Source of the DNA: Piezodorus guildinii
Taxonomy: Eukaryota > Arthropoda > Insecta > Hemiptera > Pentatomidae
Length of the DNA stretch: 64,000 nucleotides
Reading direction: 5' to 3'
Assembly (NCBI GenBank): GCA_023052935.1
Contig: CM041294.1
Location: 37,409,236-37,473,235, forward strand
The notes under the pieces were generated by a model. The model was not told where the DNA came from, did no database searches, and worked only from the letters and a program-made list of their open reading frames with translations. This document shows positions 30,481 through 42,312 of the stretch, piece after piece (the stretch's first letter is position 1; the number at the start of each line of letters is the position of its first letter). The translations under genes were made by a program, and so were the position numbers.

Positions 30481-33152
30481 GCATACTTCCCCTTATTGCC
30501 TAACTTAAAATAAATTACTAGTGGGATTGCATTTAGTTTCTATTGAAACCTTGCATTATCCTTGAATCACATGACAGATAAAATTATAGAAAAGAATAAT
30601 CTCTCGAGTTTATGTATTTTCCTTTCTTTTCTTTAGATATGAATTATTCTATGAGCCTTAGCTTTTCCATAGTATTATATACTTGCATACAGCAAAGGGA
30701 ATACAGAGTGTACGCTCCCTCCTCCATTTTGTGAGTGGGGCTAAGTAATTTAAAGATTAATATAAGATATATTTTCTAAACATTTTTTATGTACCTATAA
30801 ATATGAAAATAAAGTGTTTAGTTGGATATTAACTATTTCTAACCACGCCTTTTATCTTAAGGGTGTTCTACTTTTTAATCGTATTATTTGTCACAATAAT
30901 TTGGGGGCGGGAAGGGAGCACCATAAAAGTACTCCTATTTACTTCTAGAAATTCATTTTTAGCTTTAAAAAATATTTCTCCTCTAGATAATTTAAAAAAT
31001 ATATCATAGCATAGTATATTTATCCATTTTCATTACAGCTAACAATGAGAACAATTAAAAATAAGTATAACCAAATAACTTTTTTTAACTTTTATAGCTG
31101 ATTCCAATATTTTGATCAACTTATCTTCAAAATAAAATATTAAATATAAATTTTTGTGATAAAACCAAACAATTCATAAACTTAAATATTTATGGTTTAA
31201 AGTTTTGCTTTATATTAAAGGAACTAGGTGATGTTAAAATTATAAACCTTGGCAAAATTTACTTATATAATAAAGTAATATACATGAAAATACTTGCAAA
31301 TAAATTGAATAACTGATATGTTTTTCATTGAATGAATAGTTTAAATAAATAAAAAAGTCATAAGGAGTTAGAAAATGAAGATATTTGAAGAAAGAGAGGA
31401 AATACTTTTTCATATAGGTCAATGAGTGTCTGCTAAAAAATTAATATGGTGATTAGAAATCCGACTGTAGTCTGGATTTCCAAGTTTTGCCCATCAAAGT
31501 GTCATTTTTTTGGTCCCACCAAAATTTTGTAGTCATTTTCTTTTGATTTTTCCCGAGAGGATGGTGATTGAGAAGAATAAAAAAATATAGAAGAGGAGAA
31601 TTTAAAAATTAGCAACCTTTTTTTTTTATTAAAGATTTTTCTGCTTAGTTGTTATTTCATTATTAATAACCTATTATTTTCATTTAACTATATATGAAAT
31701 GTAGGGTAAACAAAAGCAGTAATTTTTTGTTTTGTTTCTGAGATATTTTATAATCACTTATGAGAAAAATATTCCCATTAAAAAATCAATGTACAAACTT
31801 TGTATATACCAATTTTTTTTTTCAAAACCTTTTTTTTTATTAAAATATATTTAAATCCTGAAAAAATTGTGTTACTAAAATTATCTATCTATAAGAAATT
31901 TATTTCATGAAAATATTTCAATTTATGTAAAAATAAATAAATATTGTAAATTTATAAATATATAAATAATTGTTTATGATTATTCTCCTGAGGCTGAGCT
32001 CAAGTTTAAATGTAAGAGTCAATCAAACATTGATCCTTGCTTAATGTTCAAAATAGAGAACAAAATAATGGTTGTATTCAATGCATTTAAAATTTATATA
32101 GATATTATTCTGATACTATGAAAAATAACTATCAATATATTTTTTGAGGTATTCAGTAAGATATTATTTATGCATTGAAACATAATTATCAATATCAAAA
32201 ATAGATAAACACTAAAAAACTATCATTTCCTAAAAAATTATTCTTTACTTATTTAAAATAAAATAAGGATCACCCAATTAAATATTAATTTGTTTTAAAT
32301 CAAACTTTACAACTACAATCATCGATCAAAACTTATTTATGAACGAACAGATTTACAAGTTCTAAATTTAAATTGCATATAATTCCCTAATTGGTAATAT
32401 AAGATCATAATCAATCCTAAGATTCCAGAAATAAATTTAAAGGAATACACTCTAATTCTTGTTTGAGGTAAAGTAAATGAAGTTAAAGGAAATAATACAG
32501 ATCCTGTAACATGAAATGGCTAAACAGTAAATTGAAGTTAAAGAAAATAATACAGATCCTGTAACATGAAACGGCAATACAGTTCTCATTCTTGTTATGA
32601 AGTTAGAATTAAGTCTAAAACATTAACAACTTAGTTGACCTTTACATTTGATTGCTCCAGTCGAGACATTTTTGAAAATCCTCCCAAAATGTACTAATGG
32701 TGATTAAGTGTCTTTCTTTCTCTTCATCTCATTTATGCGATTCTCTAATCCTTCATCCTAAGCTGCCTAAACAATCTTAACTAGCGCTAAGTGGTTCATA
32801 ATTTGATGGAATACTTGATTAAAAAAACATTAGAGTTTAAACGATAAAATAAATTAAACGTTTTCTTTTATTCGCCATATTTTTTCATTTGACCAGATAT
32901 TATTACATAGATTTTGTGCTACAATGTTTAAAATAAAGATTTTCAATATATACCTTTTCAACTTTGGCACAGATCCCTAAAAAATATGCAATATGATTGA
33001 AAATCTTTAATTGAACAAGGTCTGGAAACAAAATTAATACAACTATTTTGTAAAAACATTAGTTTTAAGCCAATTTTTTTTCCAAATTTTCACATTTCAC
33101 GTTAAAATATTTAAAATTAAACTATTATAACAATAATAAAAAACATTTTTAT
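30481..33152. other. no gene seen; one 54-bp tandem duplication
   Basis: 2.7 kb of very AT-rich sequence. The only structures are a two-copy tandem repeat at 32472-32574 (GAAATAATACAGATCCTGTA in both) and a 7-bp hairpin near 31467. No recognised transposable element and no credible coding frame. Confidence 0.45.
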
Positions 33153-33162
33153 AACAAATTTA

Positions 33163-33445
33163 AGGGATCACTTGTAGCTGGATGGTTAGCGTAACAGCCT
33201 CCCATGCTAAAGGTGACGGGTTCAAACCCGCAGGTGGTCCTAGGATTTTTTAATGGGAGTAAAAAATCCTTAGTTACGCCGTCCTTCGGAGGGGACGTTA
33301 AAAGGTGGTCCCGAGCCTGTGCGATGTCAGGTACTCGTTAAAGATCCCTATCCTAATAAAACCTGGATAAGCAAAATTTAGGACTCCCACTGTAGCATCG
33401 TCCGATTGGCCATAGTAGCATAAAGTGACGTTAAACAAATAAACA
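33163..33445 (+). mobile_element. S1 SINE with 10-bp TSD, near consensus
   Basis: Best-preserved S1 here: GGGATCACTTGTAGCTGGAT, box B GGGTTCAAACCCGC, GCCGTCCTTCGGAGGGGACG, CTGTAGCATCGTCCGATTGG, tail AAACAAATAAACA. AACAAATTTA at 33153-33162 recurs at 33446-33455. Confidence 0.96.
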
Positions 33446-33455
33446 AACAAATTTA

Positions 33456-34157
33456 TGTGAAAATATTATAATAAATATTTTAAGGGAGGTTTTATAACGT
33501 TAGAATAAATATTAAAACTCGAATATGATTTTTAGAGAAATCGTGTTTAATTTTAAAACTTCTAAGGTTATTTACCATTTTTCAAGATCAGTAAAATTGA
33601 TCTAAAGAAACAGAAATAAACTTCTATTCACAAATAATAACAATAGTAATGTTATTTTTATTTAAATGGTATTAGAATAACTGAATAGGGTTGATTTACA
33701 GCCAATCTTAAGTAAAACATCTTTAACCAATTAAAGAGCAATTGAAATACTGTCCTTAGTTTGTGAGATATTGTCCTATGTATTATCATTTTTATGTTGA
33801 TATTATTAGAACATCTAACAATTTAAAATATTCATATGTTATAAAACCCTCACAGTTAATGAAAACAAAACAAAATGAATAACTACCAAGATAAGAATGT
33901 TAAAATAAAAAAGTGTTATATTATACAATCCAGAATCATACAGTCGCAATCACCCAATTATTGCATTTGAGGCTCCAACTAGAAAAGGAACAATGAAAAT
34001 CACTCTAGACCAATCGTTTTACATGACACATCATGCTAAAACAAATCGCAACCAATCCAACTGAATATTTAGGTAATTAATGGAGGAAAACATTCAACTG
34101 AACCATTTTTAGACAGCTTTATAATAGTAATAGTTAGACTGCTTTATAATAGAAATA
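33456..34157. other. no gene seen
   Basis: AT-rich; AGAC(A/T)GCTTTATAATAG occurs twice at about 34112 and 34136, just before the S2 copy. Confidence 0.35.
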
Positions 34158-34442
34158 ATAATAGGATCCTGGGTTTGAATCCCAACATGACAGAATATTA
34201 TTTATTCTGTTAATTCAACCGGGGGGAAGAGGAGGGGGCGACCTTAGGGTATGGTGACCCTCCTGGGGCAGATCCAGCCTCTTTAAAGTGGGTAACCAAA
34301 TTAGGGGGAAAACATGACGGCTGAGCGTGATCAAGGCCTAACCACCTCATTGCACGGCTGATGGCCTGAAAATAGTATGAATCTCTATATCTACTGAGCC
34401 CAAGACCCTTCATGGGTTGTAGAGATACAGTTTTGTTTTTTT
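34158..34442 (+). mobile_element. S2 SINE, head truncated
   Basis: Starts inside the tRNA part (GGATCCTGGGTTTGAATCCC, box B), then has the full S2 body and 3' end (GACGGCTGAGCGTGATCAAG, CCAAGACCCTTCATGGGTTG) and ends in a T-run. The tail is T-rich on the SINE strand. Confidence 0.88.
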
Positions 34443-34562
34443 ATAATTTATAATATGGTTAACATTTTAATATTTGTTCAGTAAAACTGAATTATTTAAT
34501 GATCGAAGAATAGTTGACTATTGATAGCATATAAGAAGTTGGTTAGGTGCAGTCCTAATTAT

Positions 34563-34608
34563 AGGTTGGGGGTGCAGTCATAGTCTATGACTTCACCCAC
34601 AACCAACC
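34563..34608. repeat. imperfect hairpin related to a Penelope-like end
   Basis: GGTTGGGGGTGCAGTCATAG faces CTATGACTTCACCCACAACC, a near-palindrome of about 20-bp arms. The words GGTTGGGGGGTGCGGTCATA and TATGACAGCACCTCTCCCC recur at the outer ends of the inverted pair at 35.4-36.0 kb. Confidence 0.6.
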
Positions 34609-34828
34609 TCTCTTTGTGAATTATTTAATGCTCTTATTAATGTAAAGGCATTATTTATACCCCATTTATTTTTAAGAGTTATATTAATCTGTAAATTAAA
34701 ATATTTCTAAATCATAGTAATTTTAACATATGTTTTTCTTTGTATATGTATAAATGGAAATTAATACCACTATTAGTAGCTACATTTGTATTTGTATTTT
34801 GTTCGAAAATAAAACCAGAGGGTAAGAA

Positions 34829-34861
<33 letters not shown>

Positions 34862-35403
34862 TAGTAGCTAAAAAAATGAATGCTGGGTAAGAATGGTCAT
34901 CAGTGATGTCCTGCAAATCATTTAAGAACTCAGGTGGTTCCAATGCTCAATACGCAGTGACTATCTGCCCAATACCACTCCCCGAAATACATTTCCTCAG
35001 GTTTCTTATATCTGTCATAAAATAATCTCCCATTCTTAAGTTGTTCTACTTGTTTCTGTAGCACCAAAGTTTGCTCATCCTTCACAAATATTTAAATTTC
35101 TATCGTTTTTTTAATCTAAAAAAATTTATATTTCATTTCACTAATATGCATCTCCTCTTAATGTGAAATAGCTAATTGATTTACATAATAATTTGACAAA
35201 AATTCATAAATAAATAGAATCAATGAAGTGTGTTTGATTTTCTTTTCTTCAAATTTGAATAATTAAAAAAAAAAAGGACATAATATCCAGACACTCTTCA
35301 TGCTATAGCTTTTTCATTTAACTTTATTACCATAAGGAGACATAACATGTAAAAACTATTAATTTATCAAATTACTCATAAATCTATCATAATGAAGGAG
35401 TTT
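34609..35403. other. no gene seen; A/TA tract
   Basis: AT-rich with a run of about 22 As followed by TATATA at 34828-34860. No coding signal. Confidence 0.35.
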
Positions 35404-36015
35404 AGTTGACCGATGAAGAAGGTGGTTGGGGGGTGCGGTCATAAAAAAAACACATACTAACTAGTAGTACTTATTTTAATAGTGTGCTGACGTTGTGGCC
35501 TACGTTGTGAGCAGGGCTAAGAGAAAAAAGATAACAACCAATGTTAGTTAGGTACAATAATATAATGACAACAATATGGACTACCTATGTTTTTTACTAC
35601 GTTCTTTATTATGTTCCTTTTATATTCTACCATCAAATATCATTTCAAAATTGTTCATATCTAAAAGTTTAATTGTTCTTTCTTTTGACATTTAATTATT
35701 TGCTTATTTTCTCTTTATAGTTTTCAAATATTCTTATTGCAATATTATCTTATTTTATATTTGCTTCTATACTTTATTACTGTCATCTTGTTATCATTTT
35801 ACACTTACTTTTTCTGTATGTTTCCATATTGTATTACTGCCATTACATTATTGTATGTAATTAATTACATTGGTTGTTATTTTGTTTATCTTAGCCCTGA
35901 TGAAGGCCCAAAATGTAGGCCGAAACGTCGGCACACAATTAAAAATAAGTATTACTAGTTAGTGTGTGTTTTTTTATGACAGCACCTCTCCCCTCCCTCC
36001 CCATCTTCCTCATCT
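35404..36015. mobile_element. Penelope-like inverted pair with one intact hammerhead motif
   Basis: Arms at 35404-35541 and 35869-36015 are inverted copies (TGGTTGGGGGGTGCGGTCAT against TATGACAGCACCTCTCCCC; AGTAGTACTTATTTTAAT against AATTAAAAATAAGTATTACT) around a spacer of about 330 bp. The left arm's core has decayed; the right arm keeps a complete one. No protein is encoded. Confidence 0.7.
35894..35932 (+). ncRNA. hammerhead motif, complete core
   Basis: Stem I GCC pairs with GGC; core CUGAUGA; one unpaired A; stem II GGCC/GGCC closed by CAAAAUGUA; GAAA; A15.1-C and G-U16.1 with no loop; C17 before GGC. Every invariant hammerhead position is present. The departures from the textbook form are the extra A between A9 and stem II and the loopless stem III, whose ACGU is self-complementary. 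Confidence 0.6.
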
Positions 36016-36958
36016 AATAAATCTATCATCACAGCTTCAAAGATTCTATACCATCATCAACCTCTTATAGCTTTCCTCAATTTACTTTACTTTGACTACA
36101 GTTGCCTGATCTATGATCTTTTATACTTGTGTTCTCACAAACATTTCTACATTTCATATGATATACCTAGTAATTATTATTTTACTTATAAGCTGTTAAT
36201 ATTGACCATAAACTTACGAGGATGGATTTAACATTAAGCAAATGAGTGAATCAGGCCAATTCTAAAAATGCATCACATTGGAGTGATATTATCAATGCAT
36301 CACTTACAGGAATAATATCAGTCAAATAAAGAAAAAAAAATATTAATTTAGAGTTTTATGAAAAAAACAAAAGTTTGCATTGGTCATCCTTAGCTGATCA
36401 ATGCAACTATCCACAGACACCCACAAGTGTGCTAGACGATGAAAAGATGAACCATGACCATAAAAATGATAAAAAATGTCATTTACTTACTACACATAAA
36501 AACTGAGGTCTGAACTTGTAAACTAAACTATGGCCAGTAAATATAGAATTGTCCAAATCACAAAATAGCAACCTAAAGATTAGTTGAACTTTAGTGTAAT
36601 TACAACAAGATTGTAATATTATATTCAAACACAATTGAAAATATAGAACAAAAATGACAATATTTAGGTAAAAATCAGATGAAACATATTATTTATTTCA
36701 TAACTAGCAGTTACACAATGAAATATTTAATGGTTAAACTGGTTATGCACTTTCTTCATAGTACTATCCATCATCGATAATGGCAAATATATTTAAACAA
36801 ATCCAACATTCTAGTGATTAGTTAAAATTCTCGGTTTAATATTGCTAATTAAAAAACTAACATACTATAAAATAACTTTTAATTAATTAAGTTTTATAAT
36901 TGCAAAGGTGTAAAGTATAATTTAACTTTCCATTCAATGTTATTTTCCAGATTTTCAG
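36016..36958. other. no gene seen
   Basis: AT-rich sequence; no recognised element. It ends in a pyrimidine-containing stretch before a candidate microexon. Confidence 0.35.
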
Positions 36959-37006
36959 GCCCAATAAACATCGCAAACTTATCACCTGACCTCCAGCTAT
37001 TATCAG
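36959..37006 (+). CDS. candidate 48-nt microexon
   Basis: Acceptor TTCCAGATTTTCAG (AG at 36957-36958) and donor TCAG|GTTAGT (37007) bound 48 nt, a multiple of three. In the frame needing two bases first, it reads PINIANLSPDLQLLS with a final split codon. The other two frames contain stops. It is the best-balanced small exon candidate in the window, but no partner exon is known. Confidence 0.25.
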
Positions 37007-37335
37007 GTTAGTCTTGGCTCAATTTCCTCTTCAGACATGCTACCGTTATACTAAATCTGGACCGATTTTTGGCAATTTAATGTTTTGACCTTGAAATTAT
37101 AGGACCATAAAACTCAAACTGACCTAGTTATAGGAACCAGTAGTGCCAGGTATAATCTACTTTTTTTTTATCAACACATCAATTCGGATTCCTTGATTCT
37201 TCAGTGTGCCCTTCGAATACTTCTCATCCCTAAATTTTCCAGCTTGCTTTTTTGAACAAATGTATATTTTTTTTTTAATTTCAGGCAAGAAATATTATAA
37301 AAGTAGCTCAAGGCCATTCCAAAATCGGGGATATA

Positions 37336-37497
37336 GATAAACAGGAGCGAAAAATTCTTAGGAAGATTTATGAGGCTATCAACAGAAAAGGGATTTGAAT
37401 GAAAAGGATTCAGGACGAAGTCTACCGAAAAATGAATAACCGAGGAAATCAGGAAATGACGCACACATTTTTAGGATGGAGAACTCTAGAACGGTAA
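37336..37497 (+). pseudogene. LINE reverse-transcriptase C-terminal remnant
   Basis: The translation DKQERKILRKIYEAINRKGI, stop, MKRIQDEVYRKMNNRGNQ matches the pattern ERKVLRKIYGP...(W)RxRxNxEIYxxM found near the C-terminus of many animal LINE reverse transcriptases. One internal stop. A different sequence from L1x. Element limits cannot be seen. Confidence 0.55.
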
Positions 37498-38213
37498 AAA
37501 ACAATTCAATATTATAAAAATAAACAATAAATGCGGTACTGGAAGGCTTGAAGTAGTACAGAGAGACGTACAACAGTGTAATATAGACAATTTTGAAGAC
37601 CGCCGACAGAATGCTGACATAAAATTGCAAATATGAAATCCCAGCAAGGAGCATTACGGCAACCTGGAAAAAAATGGACAAAAGAAAGGAAAAAGAGGCA
37701 TTCTGAGAAGATAAAGAGATGATGGGAGGCAACGAAGACCAACATGAAGTCGTGATTTCAAGTTCAGTCGCTCTCCTCAGGGGGTATAGTCGTAATAATA
37801 ATAATACGGACTGTTATTACGTAAGATCAACGATAATGCAATGAGATGATTAGATCAAGATAATCCTCATCATCACTTATTTCCGATGATTAAGGTTACC
37901 TGCTCTATAATACTGAGTAGCCCCAAGTATGTAGATATAAAACATTACTTTTCTACAAATTTTTGTTATTGTATTAAACTTATAACTACAACAAACACTC
38001 TCAGGTCCGCAGCGTACGGAACTCGGATTCAAAATTTTTAACGTCAGAAATCTCTCTTTATTAGACGTAAATTTCATATACAGATAAGTGTAAGAAACCA
38101 TAAAGCAATTTTTGATAAATGTGAAAAAGATATCTGCAAATTTCGAAATATCTCTCTACCTCTCAAATAATGAAACCGAGTGAAACTTGGCAGTGTCCTA
38201 GACAAGGGTCAAA
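37498..38213. other. no gene assigned
   Basis: Continues the LINE-like purine-rich composition to about 37750, without recognisable motifs. At 37990-38095 the sequence weakly resembles a family A right end (TTTCATATACAGATAAGTGT). Confidence 0.3.
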
Positions 38214-38420
38214 GTGGATATGGACAATGCAAAGGACAACTGGAAATAGTGGGTCAAAGATATTAGCTTTGAAGGCCTCAGCGGTGGAGCTTTCTTTGCC
38301 GCCCCCGGCCATTCTAACCGGCGATTCCACCCCTCGGCGAACATGCCGTCACTTGCCGCTTCAGGCCCTAAAGCCGAAGAAGCTTTGATGGTGAATCTCT
38401 TCCACATCCTCATTAAATAA
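38214..38420 (+). pseudogene. coding-like remnant with an internal stop
   Basis: GC-rich patch. One plus frame reads VDMDNAKDNWK, TAG, WVKDISFEGLSGGAFFAAPG, HSNRRFHPSANMPSLAASGP, KAEEALMVNLFHILIK, then TAA. The composition is protein-like and the single stop suggests a decayed exon or element fragment. An alternative minus frame (MRMWKRFTIKASSALGPEAA...) is also open. Family not recognised. Confidence 0.3.
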
Positions 38421-38918
38421 AACAATCTTAACCACAGCGACGCATCATATAATTTTCATATTCCGTTGTGAAATATGAATGAAATAGAAATAACAAGATT
38501 AAAATTAGCCCATAATATTGCGTAATGAAATAAGGCAAGATAAGTACATCCAAACATTTTAATGGAACAAAAAATAATGGTTTACTTATGAGGAACTACC
38601 TGTATCCTTCAGCACTGCTAGGGAATATTTTATTTGAACATGTTAACGGCAAAGAATAACTATCATAGATACTACATTCCTCTTGGTCAATCAGTAACTC
38701 TTTCCAATATTTTGATGTACAACGACCCTGATTTTATGTAGTCAAATTTACAATAAATATCCCCCATGAATTAGGCATACCAATAATTACGTAACACATT
38801 TTAGCTTTGATTAAAACATAATCGTTATATATCGTCATAAAATAGTTTGCAATATACATATGAATTAATCCCAATGTTTTAATAGCGACATTTTTTGACC
38901 GCTTAAATTAGTATAAAA

Positions 38919-39806
38919 ATCTGGCGCGGGCACACACGACTTTCACTTACATCCATTTTTAAAATCAATGAAAGAATTTTCAACAGTAAGAGATAAAAAA
39001 AATACGTGAAACTATTAAAGAATTAATTAAATTGAATTTCTATAGAAACACGTAATTTATTAAAAAATCTATTATATTATTATCTAAAACAATTACTTAG
39101 CTTTTATCGGCTTTTTATCACTCTCTATTAACTTTTAAAAGCTTGTGTATGAGATAATATTCATTCTAAAATCTTTAGCTTTCCAACGGTGTATCATACA
39201 TGTATATTACAGTTCTTATGTTCGAAAACGAAAAATTGCATTAAAACATTTTTTTTTTCTGTTTTCTCCTTTAGTTGGTTATCGAATTCATTCAATTAAT
39301 AAATTTACGTTTTTTTCATCAGTGGTGACTAGACAATATAGTTATTTTTATCGAATCAACAAAATTAAAGGTACTTTAAAGGAAAAAAAAAAAGTAAAAT
39401 ATCGGCATTGAAGCCCTGTCAGACCATTTTAATCAGAATAAAACCTACATGATATTAAAGCCCATAACATTTTAACATCGACATAGCGAGTTTGATCACA
39501 ATCGTCGGAACCGTTTTCGAGAAAATCGGAAAAAGGTGCAAAATGCATGGTATGAAGTGGCTCTTCTGGTAAGCTCATTTTGATGAAAAAGGTTTTGTCT
39601 CGGGCGTATTGTTGTCTTAAATATGAAATTTCAGTTTCATAGGACTTACCGTTTCCGCCCCGGAGTTACCACACACACAGACCTTTTTGCGGGACTTGGT
39701 TATTTGGACTCAGGGGACCCTAAAATGTGTATTTCCGTTGAAAAATTGAATTCGAAAATTTTCACGATCTGAATACTTTCTCTTACTATATATAGTAAGT
39801 GAAAAT
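38919..39806 (+). mobile_element. family A, full-length reference copy
   Basis: Left end ATCTGGCGCGGGCACACACG then ACTTTCACTTAC; right end TTACTATATATAGTAAG then TGAAAAT. The left ACTTTCACTTAC is the inverse of the right GTAAGTGAAAGT seen in sister copies, so the ends form a short inverted repeat that is offset by about 22 bp on one side. The hairpin CTTACTATATATAGTAAG sits at the right end. No transposase or Rep/helicase is encoded. The unequal inverted ends plus terminal hairpin fit non-autonomous Helentrons, by inference. Confidence 0.85.
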
Positions 39807-40136
39807 CCATCAAAAAAGAAACCTGCACACAACATGAAATCTAATTTGCTTTAATTTGTCAGTAATATTTATTTAGTATTTGTGCTACAATATTCCGTTG
39901 AAGATGATTTTATTTGGGATTTGTAGAGATTTTTATTATCTTTCAAGTGAGTACTTATAAATTTTCAGCAGGTTTTGTATAGTTTTTGAGTTATTAAAAA
40001 AAAAAAAATTAAACAGGTTTAAGAACTACAATTTTTCCAATCACTTAGGGGACGAATTTTCCCAAACCCAGCCTTATTACACATCCAGACGGAGGGTAAA
40101 CAGAGATGGAGAATGGAAAACTTAAGCTTTAATAGG
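39807..40136. other. no gene seen
   Basis: AT-rich sequence between a family A end and a T-rich tract. Confidence 0.3.
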
Positions 40137-40565
40137 TTTTTTTTTTTTTTTTTTTTTTATATATTTTTTTTTTAATTTTTTTTTTTAATTTTTTTTTTTA
40201 GAGACAGGGATGACCAGAAAAATGAGTGAAATGGAATTATATTATTCATCATCATCACAATCATTCCCTCTTCTACCACTGTTCGGAGTGAGAGTCCTGT
40301 TTATTGAGTCTGGTCTAGATGTCTCTCTCCTGCACCAACTCTGCTTTCCTATTTCAGTCTATTCCGCGCCTCCTTCATGTCTTCTTCACAGTCTTCCCAT
40401 GGGATGCGAGGCCTTCGTCTGGGTATTTTTTCTTCCGTGCGGGTCTCGTAGGTCTTCCTGGCACTTCTGGCCGGATCCATTCAAAGAAGATGTCTAAACC
40501 ACCTCAGTTTGTTTTCCTCTAGAAGAGTCTCCGCCGGTTTGAAGTCGAGATTGGCCCGTAAGGTG
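40137..40565 (-). mobile_element. LINE 3' end on the minus strand, with A-rich tail
   Basis: Read on the minus strand: NKLRWFRHLL, MDPARSARKTYETRTEEKIP, RRRPRIPWEDCEEDMKEARN. This is the RWxGHxxRM ... GRPRxxWED...DL pattern found at the C-terminus of LINE reverse transcriptases, with stops. The T-rich tract at 40137-40200 is its A-rich tail. A different lineage from L1x. Confidence 0.75.
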
Positions 40566-40856
40566 ACGTTCCGTATCCATTATAATATTATATAATAAAT
40601 AAACTAACTTATACCAATTAATCTGTGACACATGTGTTTTTTTAACTTAGGACCAAAATTTTGAACCTGGGAGAAGCCACATTAAAAAAAAAAAATGTAT
40701 GGTAATGTTAATTACATTAAATTTATCCCTATATCAAAAGGAATACGTAAAAAGTATATTGTATTACAGTCCTATACTCTCATTCCTATTTCAAAAAAAA
40801 GTCTGAAGCAGGAAAATGAATAAATGAAACAATCGAACTTTTATTACTGTTATTGT
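40566..40856. other. no gene seen
   Basis: AT-rich sequence; nothing recognised. Confidence 0.3.
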
Positions 40857-40860
40857 TTTA

Positions 40861-40915
<55 letters not shown>

Positions 40916-40935
40916 TATATATATAATATACTGTA
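40857..40935. repeat. (TA)n microsatellite
   Basis: TATATA tract of about 75 bp with two short interruptions. Confidence 0.95.
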
Positions 40936-41931
40936 TGCTCTGATACTGTACTTCAAAAACGACTGCTGCTTGAATGAAACAATAATCTCAAATAGCATAA
41001 TTTTATTTAAGTCATTGCTGGCGTTGAACAATGTCCCTTACGGATTCACAAATTGATGCCTGGGTAAAAATTGTCTAACAAAATAAGATCAACTTGTCCG
41101 AGAGAAGATTGCAGCAAACACTGTTCCCTCAGCGTTGCAACAATAGATATATGCACTTCGCTCTGCATTACATAAATGTATCGATAAATGACGCATCGGA
41201 TAAATAGGTAATTGGATTATCGTAGTTGACAAACGTTTGGGACGACACGTCCTTGGAAGCACCCCTATCCCGGCTCCGCGACCCAATATTACTTTCTGGG
41301 TCATCAGGAGTTTGCAGTACTGTACCAAGGTTCTGGATCGCCCTATCTGCTCCCCTTCCTATTGCGTAATCTGAGCATCAAAACTAAATGAGGCCTGGGG
41401 CAAGAACTTGGGGACAAGGAGAGATAAATTGGGAAGAGGGAGGAAAGGCGAAAGAAACAGGTAATTACTTCTATACTTTTAGAAGCAAAGATGGGTTTTT
41501 ATATTATATACAAAAATCCTCCAAAGTATTCAAATTATTAATAAAATGCTAAAATATAGGCGAAACCCCTCAGTGAAGGAAAAATTGCTAAATTCAAATT
41601 ACTTATCACTGTAGACATGTCCTCAATGCCAACCTGCGTCACTTATTCTGATATTTAGTCTGTATATATGTATATGTATTCCTTATAGCTTTTTGGCTTA
41701 GTCAATTACTGCTTCTTACTGGGTACTGTGTTACTGTTTGTTATTGCACTTTGCCGCAGAGAACTCCTTTTCCACACTCGGATAGTGACTTCTACACTCA
41801 CAGTAAAATGTCTGCATTTTGATTTAAATCAAGAAACTATTAACAAAAAAATTAAGAATGCAGCATAAGCGTAAAACGACAATAATCAATCATACTAACT
41901 TTGTGACATATTGTACTAACTTTGTGAATTT
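40936..41931. other. no gene assigned
   Basis: GC-richer between 41040 and 41460. The minus strand has CTCCTGATGACCCAG...TTGGGTC near 41300, similar to a Penelope-like core but lacking GAAAC. The 79-codon minus frame over it is probably chance. Confidence 0.3.
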
Positions 41932-41940
41932 ATGAAGGTG

Positions 41941-41946
<6 letters not shown>

Positions 41947-41994
<48 letters not shown>

Positions 41995-42297
41995 TACCAC
42001 TACAACCCATGAAGGATCTTGGGTTCAGTACATATAGAGATTCGTACTGTTTCTAGGCCAACGGCAGTGCAATGAGGTGATTAGGCCTTAATCACGCTCA
42101 GCCGCCAGGTTTTTCCCCAATTAATTTGGGTACCCACTTTATAGAGGCTGGGTCTGCCCCAGGAGGGTCTCCATACCCTAGGGTCGCCCCCCGACTGAAT
42201 TAACAGAATAAATAATATTTCTGCCACAGCTGGGATTCGAACCCAGGACCCGGAGCACAGCAGACTAGTACTCTTTCCACTAGACCACGCCGCTCCC
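41947..42297 (-). mobile_element. S2 SINE, full length, 15-bp TSD, poly-T tail
   Basis: Complete S2. Head GGGAGCGGCGTGGTCTAGTG, box B GGGTTCGAATCCC, body CTGTTAATTCAGTCGGGGGG, CTGGGGCAGACCCAGCCTC, and 3' end ACCCAAGATCC-type with GGGTTGTAGTGGTACAGG. A perfect 15-bp TSD, ATGAAGGTGATAAAA, lies at 41932-41946 and 42298-42312. The + strand carries about 45 As at the left end, so on the element strand the tail is poly-T. The minus frame at 42081-42299 is a shadow. Confidence 0.96.
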
Positions 42298-42312
42298 ATG
42301 AAGGTGATAAAA

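Noticed and set aside
37201..37745. Overlapping minus-strand frames of 77-117 codons as genes
   Set aside because: They are rich in Phe, Ser and Leu from the complement of a purine-rich LINE remnant on the plus strand, and show no domains.
41260..41330. Tenth hammerhead-like motif on the minus strand (CTCCTGATGACCCAG ... TTGGGTC)
   Set aside because: It has CUGAUGA and a hairpin, but GAAAC is absent (GCGGAG instead), so the conserved 3' part of the core is missing.
42081..42299. 72-codon minus frame MGAAWSSGKSTSLLCSGSW as a gene
   Set aside because: It is the tRNA-like head and body of the S2 SINE read as protein.
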